Assembly: GCA_937944445.1 (NCBI GenBank)
Contig: CALDYP010000088.1
Coordinates: 1 to 39,867 of the forward strand
Direction: 5' to 3'
DNA: 39,867 nucleotides
Origin: an uncultured Anaerolineae bacterium
Lineage (GTDB): Bacteria; Chloroflexota; Anaerolineae; Aggregatilineales; Phototrophicaceae
Below are positions 25,281 to 32,079 of this stretch, piece by piece (position 1 is the first letter of the stretch; each line of letters opens with the position of its first letter). A model generated the notes under the pieces. That model had not been told where the DNA came from. It saw nothing but the letters and a program-made list of their open reading frames with translations, and did no database searches. Both the position numbers and the translations under genes were made by a program.

Positions 25281-27074
25281 CTACTGAGCGTGGAACAGGC
25301 GATAGTCGATAGTCGGGAAGAGGCTGTCGATGGCGTTGAATTGGTCGGCGGCCTCTACATCGGGCGTGTCGTTGAACAAGCTGTCCGCCAGCCGATTGAA
25401 GCGCTCGAGGTGCTGGTTGAAGCGCTGGATGGCGTACTCGCGGGCTTGGCCGGTCGTCACGAGGAAGGGCCAATCGCTGCTCTGAAGCAGCAGCAGCTCG
25501 CGGGCGGCTTGGTTGAGCACGCGCAGTTCGTCAGCGGTGGGGTGGGCGAAGCGCGCGACGAGGTCTTCCATCCGCCCCTCAGATTCGTGGATCGGGTCCC
25601 ACATCCAATGGGTTTCGTGGTTGTCCCATGTGAAGTGCTTGCCGCCCGCGCCCCACGAGCTTTCTGGCAGGGCGAGCGTCTCTTGGGGCGGGTTGGCGGC
25701 GAGGTATTCGCTGGCCGTCACGAGTTCAATGTCCCCTGCGTTGGTGAAGTAGGTGAGCACCTGCGCCAGCCAGTTGACGCCTTCAAACCACCAATGGCCG
25801 AACAGCTCCGTATCGTAGTTGGACGCGACGAGGCCGGGCCGCCCGTGGGCGTGGGCGTACTCGCGCAGCAGGTCGCCCACGAGGTGCACGAAGTGCTCGG
25901 CGTGCTGATCTACCTTGCAAGCTGCCCAATCGGGGTGGTAGAGGTCTTTGTGCGCCAAATCGACGCGATCCCCCGTGACGCGCCAGTACTGCAAGCCGCT
26001 CGTGCCCGCCCGTTTGTGGAACTCACGGTAGTCGAAGTCCCCGGGGTAGCCGATCTCGCCGCTCCACACTTGATGGCCGGTGATGGGGTTGCGGCCGATG
26101 ACGGCCACGCCGGACGACTCACCGTGGGCGTCCGCCACCCAATAAGGCTGATAGGTGGTGGCGCTGCGCTGCGTCGTGGTCTCGCTCTGCGGCACGTCGT
26201 AGCGGCGGCGCACCGCGCCATACGGGCCGATTACGTCGCCGGTGGTGACGCCGACCGGCCGGCCGCCGGTGATGGTGTGCGTGTCGCTGAAGAAGAGCCG
26301 GATCCCCTCGGCTTTGAGGAAGTCCTCTAATCCACGGCGCAGCGTGCCGGTCTCGTCCTCAAAGGCGGGGCGATAGGCGCACTCTGGCAGCCAGAAGGTG
26401 CGCGGCTTCTGGCCGAAGAGGCGCTCATGGGTGTCGATGCCGATCCGAACCTGCGCGAAGATCGAGCTGTCGCGCGAGAGCAGCGGCAGATAAGCGTGTG
26501 TCGCGGCGCTGGCCATGATCTCGATGTAGCCTGCGTCTTGAAGCTGGCGGAACGCCCCGATCAAATCGCGCTGGAAGCGCTCATGAAAGGACGTCTTAAC
26601 CTGCTGATACCAGTCGTGATACCAGCGCGCGAGCGCTGCCACGTAAGGCTGCGGTTCCTCGACCATCTCAACCGGCAGGGCCGGACTGCCCGCGAGGCGG
26701 TTCATCTGCTCACGGATGGCGGCCTCGTCTTGGTTGATCGCGTCCAGCGGGTGGCCATAGCTCTTCATGGCCGAGCCGGGGGCGAAGATGTCGACGTCAC
26801 GCGCGGCGGCGGCGATGCGCATGTCAAGGTATTCATCGAGATGATCGAGCACTAACGGGTCTGCAAGCTGCTCTGCGAGAGTGGGCGTGATGCCAATCGT
26901 GAGGCGGTAGTGCAGCCCTTTTTCTTTGAGGTCGTAGAGGGCGTTCAACAGTGGGATGTAGGTTTCAGTGGCGGCTTCGTGGATCCATTCCTCACCGTGG
27001 GGCCAGCGCCCAGCCAGCCGCGCAAACGGCAGATGGCTGTGCAGCACGAACATGAAAGCACCTTGTTTGCTCAA
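25281..27074 (-). CDS. GH57 1,4-alpha-glucan branching enzyme
   Basis: A cytosolic enzyme of 597 residues that makes the alpha-1,6 branches of glycogen. It opens with FVLHSHLPF and RWPHGEEW, marks of the GH57 branching-enzyme group (TK1436/TTHA1902 type). The nucleophile is the Glu of WLPECAY (about 231) and the acid/base the Asp of SNYDTELFGHWW (about 421). It is followed by a helical DUF1957 C-terminal region. It replaces GH13 GlgB here. The first start is TTG at 27074 with AAGGAT upstream; an ATG seven codons later is also possible. It is the first gene of GH57-glgA-glgC. Confidence 0.93.
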   Translation of the reverse strand: MSKQGAFMFVLHSHLPFARLAGRWPHGEEWIHEAATETYIPLLNALYDLKEKGLHYRLTIGITPTLAEQLADPLVLDHLDEYLDMRIAAAARDVDIFAPGSAMKSYGHPLDAINQDEAAIREQMNRLAGSPALPVEMVEEPQPYVAALARWYHDWYQQVKTSFHERFQRDLIGAFRQLQDAGYIEIMASAATHAYLPLLSRDSSIFAQVRIGIDTHERLFGQKPRTFWLPECAYRPAFEDETGTLRRGLEDFLKAEGIRLFFSDTHTITGGRPVGVTTGDVIGPYGAVRRRYDVPQSETTTQRSATTYQPYWVADAHGESSGVAVIGRNPITGHQVWSGEIGYPGDFDYREFHKRAGTSGLQYWRVTGDRVDLAHKDLYHPDWAACKVDQHAEHFVHLVGDLLREYAHAHGRPGLVASNYDTELFGHWWFEGVNWLAQVLTYFTNAGDIELVTASEYLAANPPQETLALPESSWGAGGKHFTWDNHETHWMWDPIHESEGRMEDLVARFAHPTADELRVLNQAARELLLLQSSDWPFLVTTGQAREYAIQRFNQHLERFNRLADSLFNDTPDVEAADQFNAIDSLFPTIDYRLFHAQ

Positions 27075-27115
27075 CCCAACATCCTTTTTTTTAAGATTAC
27101 TCGACGCCTTCCCAC

Positions 27116-27144
27116 ATTCTAATTGTGGCCTCAGAGTGCGGCAA
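27116..27144 (-). promoter_or_regulatory. promoter for the GH57-glgA-glgC operon
   Basis: On the minus strand -35 TTGCCG (27144-27139), 17-bp spacer, -10 TAGAAT (27121-27116). It starts right behind the histidine kinase stop codon, so the glycogen genes may be transcribed independently of the two-component pair, as well as by read-through. Confidence 0.55.
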
Positions 27145-27148
27145 GGGA

Positions 27149-28411
27149 TTAATCTGCCATGAGAGCGGGCTGCTGATAGAGCGGCAGCAAAAAGCGGAAC
27201 TGGCTGCCCTTGCCCACCTCAGAGCGCAGCCGCAAGCTGCCACCGTGCGCCTCGGCCACGCTGCGCGCCACGTACAGCCCCTGCCCCAGCCCGCGCGGGT
27301 CGATCAGCTTGCCGTTTTTGCCGCGCGGCTTGCCACGGAAGAACAGATCGAACACGTGGGGCTGGTCGTCGGGGCTGATGCCTACGCCGGTGTCCTCCAC
27401 TTCGATGAAGACGTGGGGTGGGTCGCTGTTCAGCACGCCCACGCGGACGTAAATCCGCCCGTTCGGTTCGGTGTACTGGATGCTGTTCTTGAGCACGTTG
27501 CTGAGCGCCCAGCGCAGGTACTTCGGGTCAGCTTGGACGATGAGGCGGTCAGCGTCTTTGAACAGGATTTGGATCTCATGGTGCGCCTCGGCGATGTCCT
27601 CTTTGTATTCGTCGTAGAGATCCATCACCATGTCCTCGAGCAGCACGGCCTGCGTCTGCATGGTCAGGATGCCGCTGCTCATCGCGGCGATGTCGATCAT
27701 CTCGTTGACCATGCGCTCAAGGATGTCGACGTTGCGGCTGAGGAGTTCCAACATGCGGCGGTTGGGCGGGGCATCGGCTGGCGCGGCGGTGAGCATCTCA
27801 CTGGCTAAGCGCAGCGGCGTAAGCGGGGTGCGCAGCTCATGCGAGATGTGTTCCACGAGGCTGGCCTTCACTTTGTGGATGCTGTCGTCGGCGGTATCTG
27901 GGCGCAGGATGATGAGCGTGCCCACGCGCTGGCCGTGGCTGTCGGCGATGGCGACGACCTGCGCGTTGACCAGCCGATTGGCGACCATCAGGCGGCGCGG
28001 CTGATCGAGCGGCGTCAGCTCGGAAGAGAGCTGCTGAACGTGGGAGAAGTTGGTGAAGAGCCGGACGATCTCGCTGTTCCACAAGTTGCGGTCTGTGCCG
28101 ATGATCTCGCGGGCGGCGGCGTTCGTCTCGATGACGCTGCCGTTGAGGTCTTGCAGGATGATGCCCTCGCTGATGTTGTTGAGGATGGCTTCTAAGCGCT
28201 CGAGGCGCATCCCACGCTGGCGCAGCAGGCGGCGCAGGCGGCGGTTGCGCTTCTCTAACTCATGGCGAGCTTGGCCGCGCTTCTCTTGAGCGTGGCGCAG
28301 GCTCAGCGTGCCATACAGGCGCGAGAAGAGCTGCTCGGTGGCGCTGCCGAACTGCTGAATGCGGCGCACGAGGCCGCCAACGTCACGCGGGGAAGGGGAA
28401 GGGGTGGCCAT
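27149..28411 (-). CDS. soluble PAS-domain sensor histidine kinase
   Basis: A cytosolic kinase of 420 residues with no membrane segment. Order: N-terminal helix, a basic coiled coil (about 40-75, rich in Arg, Lys and Glu), a PAS domain opening ILNNISEGIILQDLNG, the DHp helix with HISHELRTP (phosphoacceptor His191), and a HATPase domain with NVLKNSIQYT (N box), DTGVGI (G1), the F-box FDLFFRG and GLGQGLYVAR (G2). All catalytic motifs are intact. It lies 8 nt behind the receiver gene on the same strand and directly upstream of the glycogen operon. The signal is unknown; the PAS domain has no visible haem or flavin motif. Confidence 0.93.
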   Translation of the reverse strand: MATPSPSPRDVGGLVRRIQQFGSATEQLFSRLYGTLSLRHAQEKRGQARHELEKRNRRLRRLLRQRGMRLERLEAILNNISEGIILQDLNGSVIETNAAAREIIGTDRNLWNSEIVRLFTNFSHVQQLSSELTPLDQPRRLMVANRLVNAQVVAIADSHGQRVGTLIILRPDTADDSIHKVKASLVEHISHELRTPLTPLRLASEMLTAAPADAPPNRRMLELLSRNVDILERMVNEMIDIAAMSSGILTMQTQAVLLEDMVMDLYDEYKEDIAEAHHEIQILFKDADRLIVQADPKYLRWALSNVLKNSIQYTEPNGRIYVRVGVLNSDPPHVFIEVEDTGVGISPDDQPHVFDLFFRGKPRGKNGKLIDPRGLGQGLYVARSVAEAHGGSLRLRSEVGKGSQFRFLLPLYQQPALMAD

Positions 28412-28419
28412 TGCGTCGG

Positions 28420-28824
28420 TTATGCCCCTTTGCGGGCGATCACGCCCTCGAGGATGGACTTGAGTTCCATGAAGTCGGGCAGGGGCTTGTTGATGATGTG
28501 ATCTACTTGATACTCGTCCATCATCGTGCGGCGTTCGTCGTCGCTGAGCACGAAGGCAGTCATCAAGACGATGGGGATGTTCTGAATCGGCGGGGTTTGG
28601 CGGATTTTGAGCGCGATCTCGTTGCCCCAGTGGCCGGGCATGCGGATGTCCATCAGCGCGAAGTCGGGCAGGGGGGCGGTGTGTTCGCCGGCTTGCACCT
28701 TCTCAAGGAAGTCCCATGCTTTCTGGCCGCTTTCGAAAGGCATCGGCGTGTGGCCCCAGACCTGTACCATCGTGGAGACCAACATGCGGATGTCGGCTTC
28801 ATCTTCTGCAATTAACCAGTTCAA
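28420..28824 (-). CDS. single-domain response regulator paired with the PAS kinase
   Basis: A receiver domain of 134 residues without output domain. The acidic pocket AEDEAD (about 6-11), phosphoacceptor Asp in LMDIRMPG (about 60), Thr in LMTAF and Lys in NKPLP are present. A longer open frame reaches 28950, but TTG at 28824 is preferred: GGAGGGG lies 4 nt upstream, and the protein then starts MNWLIAEDE like its divergent paralogue (MSTWMVVEDE). A TATAAT lies 43 bp upstream of this TTG, inside the longer frame. It heads the receiver-kinase pair and may connect to the glycogen genes behind it. Confidence 0.88.
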   Translation of the reverse strand: MNWLIAEDEADIRMLVSTMVQVWGHTPMPFESGQKAWDFLEKVQAGEHTAPLPDFALMDIRMPGHWGNEIALKIRQTPPIQNIPIVLMTAFVLSDDERRTMMDEYQVDHIINKPLPDFMELKSILEGVIARKGA

Positions 28825-28866
28825 TACACCCCTCCACTGGTCACGTAGGCCGCCACAATGCCTGTT

Positions 28867-28872
28867 ATTATA
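28867..28872 (-). promoter_or_regulatory. -10 element for the receiver-kinase pair
   Basis: A perfect TATAAT on the minus strand, 43 bp before the TTG start at 28824. No convincing -35 is found at 16-18 bp. Its position inside the longer open frame supports the short form of the receiver. Confidence 0.5.
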
Positions 28873-28906
28873 CTCCGCAATTGGCGTTCGGCCACAGGTT
28901 GCACGA

Positions 28907-28936
28907 GGCGGGGAGTGTCTAAAGATAAACAGACAG
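28907..28936. repeat. half copy of the MITE-like element
   Basis: GGCGGGGAGTGTCTA (28907-28921) is identical to 10539-10553, and AAAGATAAACAGACAG (28921-28936) is the exact complement of 10622-10637. The site therefore matches one terminal repeat of the element at 10539, with no partner end found nearby. Confidence 0.6.
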
Positions 28937-28950
28937 TTATCGGCCTTCAC

Positions 28951-29110
28951 CGTCGCGCTGAGCGCTGAAGCACTCGGCTAGGGCGCGACCTCTGAAGGGG
29001 GCGCCCGCGGCGTGCCGTGCCTTGGGCAGGCCCTGTCCCTATGATGTGCCCGCGGCTAAAGCCCCTGTCTCTTTCGGGAGAAGGGGGGTGGGGGATGAGG
29101 CCACACAATC
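28951..29110. repeat. degenerate mosaic of palindromic modules
   Basis: It contains the CTGAGCGCTGAAGCACTCGG hairpin (28958-28977) inverted relative to 18798, a decayed GGGCAGGCCCTGTCCCTATGATG piece, GCCCGCGGCTAAAGCCCCTG, and GGGAGAAGGGGGGTGGGGGATGAGGCC. It separates the two divergent receiver genes; the remaining 29111-29250 shows no clear promoter. Confidence 0.75.
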
Positions 29111-29250
29111 GCGCCGCGGGCGCGGCTGAAAAGGATGGCGCTTAGGCTGTGTGTAGGCATTTCATTGCCACATACTCATTGCATTTTTAAGCAGACGCGG
29201 AATAATCTGAATAGGCTTCTTGACTATGGACAGTACATCGGGGGGCAAAA

Positions 29251-29751
29251 GTGTCAACTTGGATGGTGGTAGAAGACGAGGCCAACGTATTTGAGCTCCT
29301 CTTGGCGATGTTTGAGATGTGGGGCATCGCTGGGCGCGCGTTCATCGACGGGGAAGAGGCGATCGCGTGGCTGGAAGACGTGGACTCAGGCCGATTCAAA
29401 GGCGAACTCCCCGAGCTGGTGCTGCTGGATCTTCGGCTGCCCGGTGACGTGCAGGGCGAGCAGGTGGGCGCGCGCCTGCGCCAAAGCGAGAAGCTGAAGC
29501 ATGTGCCGATTGTGATTATCACCGCCTATACTTACACCGCCGAGCGCCGCGCCGAGATTGAAAAAATGGTGCAGCCGGACCTCTGGCTGTCTAAGCCCCT
29601 GCCGAAGTTCAACCAACTGCAAAGCCTGCTTGAGGAGACCATCGCCAAAAAACGTGAGTCGCTGCCGCCAGAGAAGCTGATCAAACCTCTGATTGACCCA
29701 CTGGAGCAGATCACCCTGCGTCGGCGTCGGCGGCGCAGCAGTGACAATTAA
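29251..29751 (+). CDS. single-domain response regulator with a polybasic tail
   Basis: A receiver domain (about 1-125) with acidic pocket VEDEAN, phosphoacceptor Asp in LLDLRLPG (about 55), Thr in IITAYT and Lys in SKPLP, so it should be phosphorylatable. It continues into a 40-residue tail ending LRRRRRRSSDN, which could bind nucleic acid, membrane lipids or an acidic partner. It is a paralogue of the receiver at 28824-28420: both open with an aromatic-rich strand and share KPLPxFxxLxSxLE. GTG start behind GGGGGG. No kinase lies in its operon. It overlaps or abuts the next gene. Confidence 0.88.
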   Translation: MSTWMVVEDEANVFELLLAMFEMWGIAGRAFIDGEEAIAWLEDVDSGRFKGELPELVLLDLRLPGDVQGEQVGARLRQSEKLKHVPIVIITAYTYTAERRAEIEKMVQPDLWLSKPLPKFNQLQSLLEETIAKKRESLPPEKLIKPLIDPLEQITLRRRRRRSSDN

Positions 29752-30496
29752 CATGCAGAACGTCGTCCCTGCACAGGCGTTGTCGCGTCGGTCGCGCCGC
29801 TGGTTGTACATCGCGGCGGGCGTGGCGCTGCTGGCCGCGTTCTTGATCGTGGTGGGGGGGCTGCTGCGTTTCCTGCCGCTGGTGGTTCCTAGTAACCCTT
29901 CTTACCCCCTGTATGTGACGGTGTACAACGGGCTGCTGCTGGGTGGGGGGGCGCTGCTGCTGGCCGCGGCGGCTGGCGCAGTGCGCGCGGTGACGTGGAG
30001 GCAGGACAATCAACTGGCGCTGAGCACAGGGCAAGCCCTGTCGACGTTTTTGGACGAGCGCTTCATCTTCATCCGCAACGTGAGCAAGCGCGCTATCGGC
30101 TACGTCGATGCGGTGCTGGTGGGGCCGCCCGGCGTGCTGGTGTTCCGCATTTGTGATCATCGCGGCGTCTTTTACAACGAGGGCAACAAGTGGATGATCC
30201 AGCAGGATCAAGGCCGTTGGAAACCCCTCTCATGGTCGCCAACGGACGAAGCCATCACCGACATTCGCAAAATCCGCGAGTTTTTGATGCGCCACCAGAT
30301 CGAGACGCCGCAGGTGTTCGGTGTGGTGGTCTTTCTGGGAGAGCCGCCAACGACGGTTGTCACGGTGCAGAACCCGACTGTGCCCGTGGCGCATCTGGAT
30401 GAGCTGCACGATCGCCTCTTGGGCAACTATCTCGCGCTGATGGATCGTCACGACGCGGCCACCGTTACGCGCATGGCTGAGCTGCTCTACCTGTGA
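29741..30496 (+). CDS. membrane protein with a degenerate NERD-like domain
   Basis: About 251 residues. Two membrane segments (about 23-47 and 58-80) are followed by a cytosolic domain resembling the nuclease-related domain: YVDAVLVGPPGVLVFRI with a G after a short loop matches the NERD core of an Asp, a hydrophobic strand and then E-x-K, but the E-x-K position here reads R-x-C. The catalytic site is therefore probably lost, or the resemblance is only structural. GTG at 29741 overlaps the receiver gene by 11 nt; ATG at 29753 is an alternative. Its stop overlaps the next start by 4 nt (GTGA), so the three genes form a tight operon. Confidence 0.65.
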   Translation: MTINMQNVVPAQALSRRSRRWLYIAAGVALLAAFLIVVGGLLRFLPLVVPSNPSYPLYVTVYNGLLLGGGALLLAAAAGAVRAVTWRQDNQLALSTGQALSTFLDERFIFIRNVSKRAIGYVDAVLVGPPGVLVFRICDHRGVFYNEGNKWMIQQDQGRWKPLSWSPTDEAITDIRKIREFLMRHQIETPQVFGVVVFLGEPPTTVVTVQNPTVPVAHLDELHDRLLGNYLALMDRHDAATVTRMAELLYL

Positions 30497-31458
30497 CCGA
30501 TGACGCGCCTAACAGTAGGGGAGGGGGTGTGCGGCGCTGGCTGATGGGCGATTGGGCGGATGCGCGCTGGCAGGGGCTGCACGCGCGTTCGTCGCCGTCG
30601 TCGGCGCGCCGCTGGCCGCGCTTGGCGCGCGCGGGGCTGTTTAGCCTGCTTCTTGTGTTCGTCAGCGCGGGGGCGGCGACGCAGTTGTTCCGCGAGCTGG
30701 ACGGCTTGCGCTGGCTGGAACAGTCATGGCGCGCCCTGTGGGTGGCGTCCTTGCTGCTGCAAGCGGCGGCCAGCCTGTGGGTGGTGATCACGGTGCGCCC
30801 GTCCCGCAGCGATGATCTGCTGCGGGCGACGCCGAATGGGCTGCGGCTGTGGGTGCGCAGCGCGTGGCTGCACGTCCTGCGGCGGGCGCGCGTCCTGATG
30901 TTGTACCTCATCTTGGTGCGGCTGGCGATGATCGGCCTGCTGCTGGTCGAGATGACGGCGATGCGCGGGCGCTATCTGGACTTGATCATCGCGTTCGAGA
31001 TGGCCGCGCCGCTGCCGACGGCGGTCGTGCTCGTGCTCGTCGCGCTGGGGATGACGGTGGCGCTGCTGCTGCCGCTGCTGGCGCTGGCCTTCGACGCGGC
31101 GATGGGGCTGCTGTTGGCGTATGCCCTGACAGAGCGCACCTTTGCGCTGACCTATCAAGTCGGCTGGGTGTTAGCGCGCTGGGGCAGCATGGCGGCCTTC
31201 TTGTGGCTCTATGACCGCGTGGCCAGTGGCGAAATCCTGACCGGTGGTGAGTCGGCGCTGCCGCTTTACGCGGCGTCTGTCCTCGTGGGCGATTATGGGG
31301 CTACCTTCACGTCGCTCACGCGCATGTCGGCGGCGTGGAGCACGACGGAAGCTGCGCCGTGGGGCGCTGTGGCGGGCGCTGGGCTGGTGTTGGGATACGC
31401 GCTGCTGGCGGAGTTGGCGCTGTGGGCGGTGCGCCGCCGCCGCGAGCGACAGGACTAG
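30493..31458 (+). CDS. hypothetical multi-spanning membrane protein
   Basis: A 321-residue protein of unknown function. A basic N-terminus rich in Arg, Ser and Trp (1-45) is followed by about six to seven hydrophobic segments and an Arg-rich end. A central cytosolic loop (SDDLLRATPNGLRLWVRSAW) separates the first two spans from the rest. No transport or enzymatic motif is visible; the layout loosely resembles permease-type subunits, but no ATPase is nearby. GTG start within the GTGA overlap of the gene before. It ends in a TAG that shares CTAG with the gene on the opposite strand. Confidence 0.75.
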   Translation: MTDDAPNSRGGGVRRWLMGDWADARWQGLHARSSPSSARRWPRLARAGLFSLLLVFVSAGAATQLFRELDGLRWLEQSWRALWVASLLLQAAASLWVVITVRPSRSDDLLRATPNGLRLWVRSAWLHVLRRARVLMLYLILVRLAMIGLLLVEMTAMRGRYLDLIIAFEMAAPLPTAVVLVLVALGMTVALLLPLLALAFDAAMGLLLAYALTERTFALTYQVGWVLARWGSMAAFLWLYDRVASGEILTGGESALPLYAASVLVGDYGATFTSLTRMSAAWSTTEAAPWGAVAGAGLVLGYALLAELALWAVRRRRERQD

Positions 31459-31655
31459 GCTTGTTCGGCCTGCTTGGGCGGGCAGGGCGTGTCGGCGTAA
31501 GAGCAGTACACGCAGCAATCGCCTACTGCGGGCCGCAAGCGCGCGTGACATGCTGAACATTCGTAGAAGAATTGGCAATAGTCCTCAGGCATCGTCTCGA
31601 CGTGTTCCGCCGCGCAGACGGGGCAGATGAGCTTCGCTTGGCGTTTGATCTTCAT
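31455..31655 (-). CDS. GDCCVxC-motif small cysteine-rich protein
   Basis: A 66-residue cytosolic protein with two CxxC pairs (CPVC at 11-14, CSAC at 33-36) and the signature GDCCVYCSY (45-53) followed by PCPP. This matches the family known as GDCCVxC domain (seleno)proteins, found widely and often near metal-resistance genes; some members use selenocysteine. Here all positions are Cys codons and no in-frame TGA or selenocysteine element is seen. Zinc or other soft-metal binding is likely. It lies 17 nt behind methylglyoxal synthase in the same operon, with AGG before the ATG. Confidence 0.85.
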   Translation of the reverse strand: MKIKRQAKLICPVCAAEHVETMPEDYCQFFYECSACHARLRPAVGDCCVYCSYADTPCPPKQAEQA

Positions 31656-31672
31656 TCGACCTGCTTCAGCTT

Positions 31673-32050
31673 TTACAACTGTTTGCCAGAGATGATGAAC
31701 TGGGCGGTTCCCGGGTTGGTGGCCAGCGGCACGTTGTGCACGTTGCAGATGCGCATCAAGCCTTGAATGTCGGGATCATGGGGGTGCGCCCCCAATGGAT
31801 CGACAAAGAAGAACACCGCCGCAATTTTCCCCTCGGCCACGAGCGCCGCGATCTGCGCGTCCCCGCCCATCGGCCCTGAGAGCACCCGTTGGATGCTCAA
31901 GCCTGTGGAACGCTCGATGAGGCTGCCAGTGGTGGATGTGCCGACCAACTCGTAACGCTCCAACACGTCTTTGTTCTGGATGGCGAACGCCACCATGTCG
32001 GCTTTTTTGCCGTCATGGCTGATGAGGGCGATAGTCTTGCGGGGTTCCAT
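31673..32050 (-). CDS. mgsA: methylglyoxal synthase
   Basis: A cytosolic enzyme of 125 residues that turns dihydroxyacetone phosphate into methylglyoxal and phosphate, a bypass that relieves sugar-phosphate build-up. Family marks: IALISHDGKK (His and Asp at the start), GTSTTGSLI, SGPMGGDAQIA with the catalytic Asp, and FFVDPLGAHPHDPD. Length is slightly shorter than E. coli MgsA, as usual outside enterics. The ATG at 32050 fits the family start; the frame continues upstream into the glycosyltransferase gene without support. It is third in the operon PHP-GT4-mgsA-GDCCVxC. A possible promoter sits at 32088-32093. Confidence 0.95.
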   Translation of the reverse strand: MEPRKTIALISHDGKKADMVAFAIQNKDVLERYELVGTSTTGSLIERSTGLSIQRVLSGPMGGDAQIAALVAEGKIAAVFFFVDPLGAHPHDPDIQGLMRICNVHNVPLATNPGTAQFIISGKQL

Positions 32051-32079
32051 AGGATGCGCTCTTCCTGATTTCGATCGAA

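Noticed and set aside
25275-26330. A 351-residue frame antisense to the GH57 gene, and similar frames over ftsH, glgC and the lytic transglycosylase
   Set aside because: All are shadows of well-supported genes, lack ribosome sites and show no recognisable protein features.
31455-31655. Selenocysteine use in the GDCCVxC protein
   Set aside because: All motif positions are TGC/TGT cysteine codons with no in-frame TGA.
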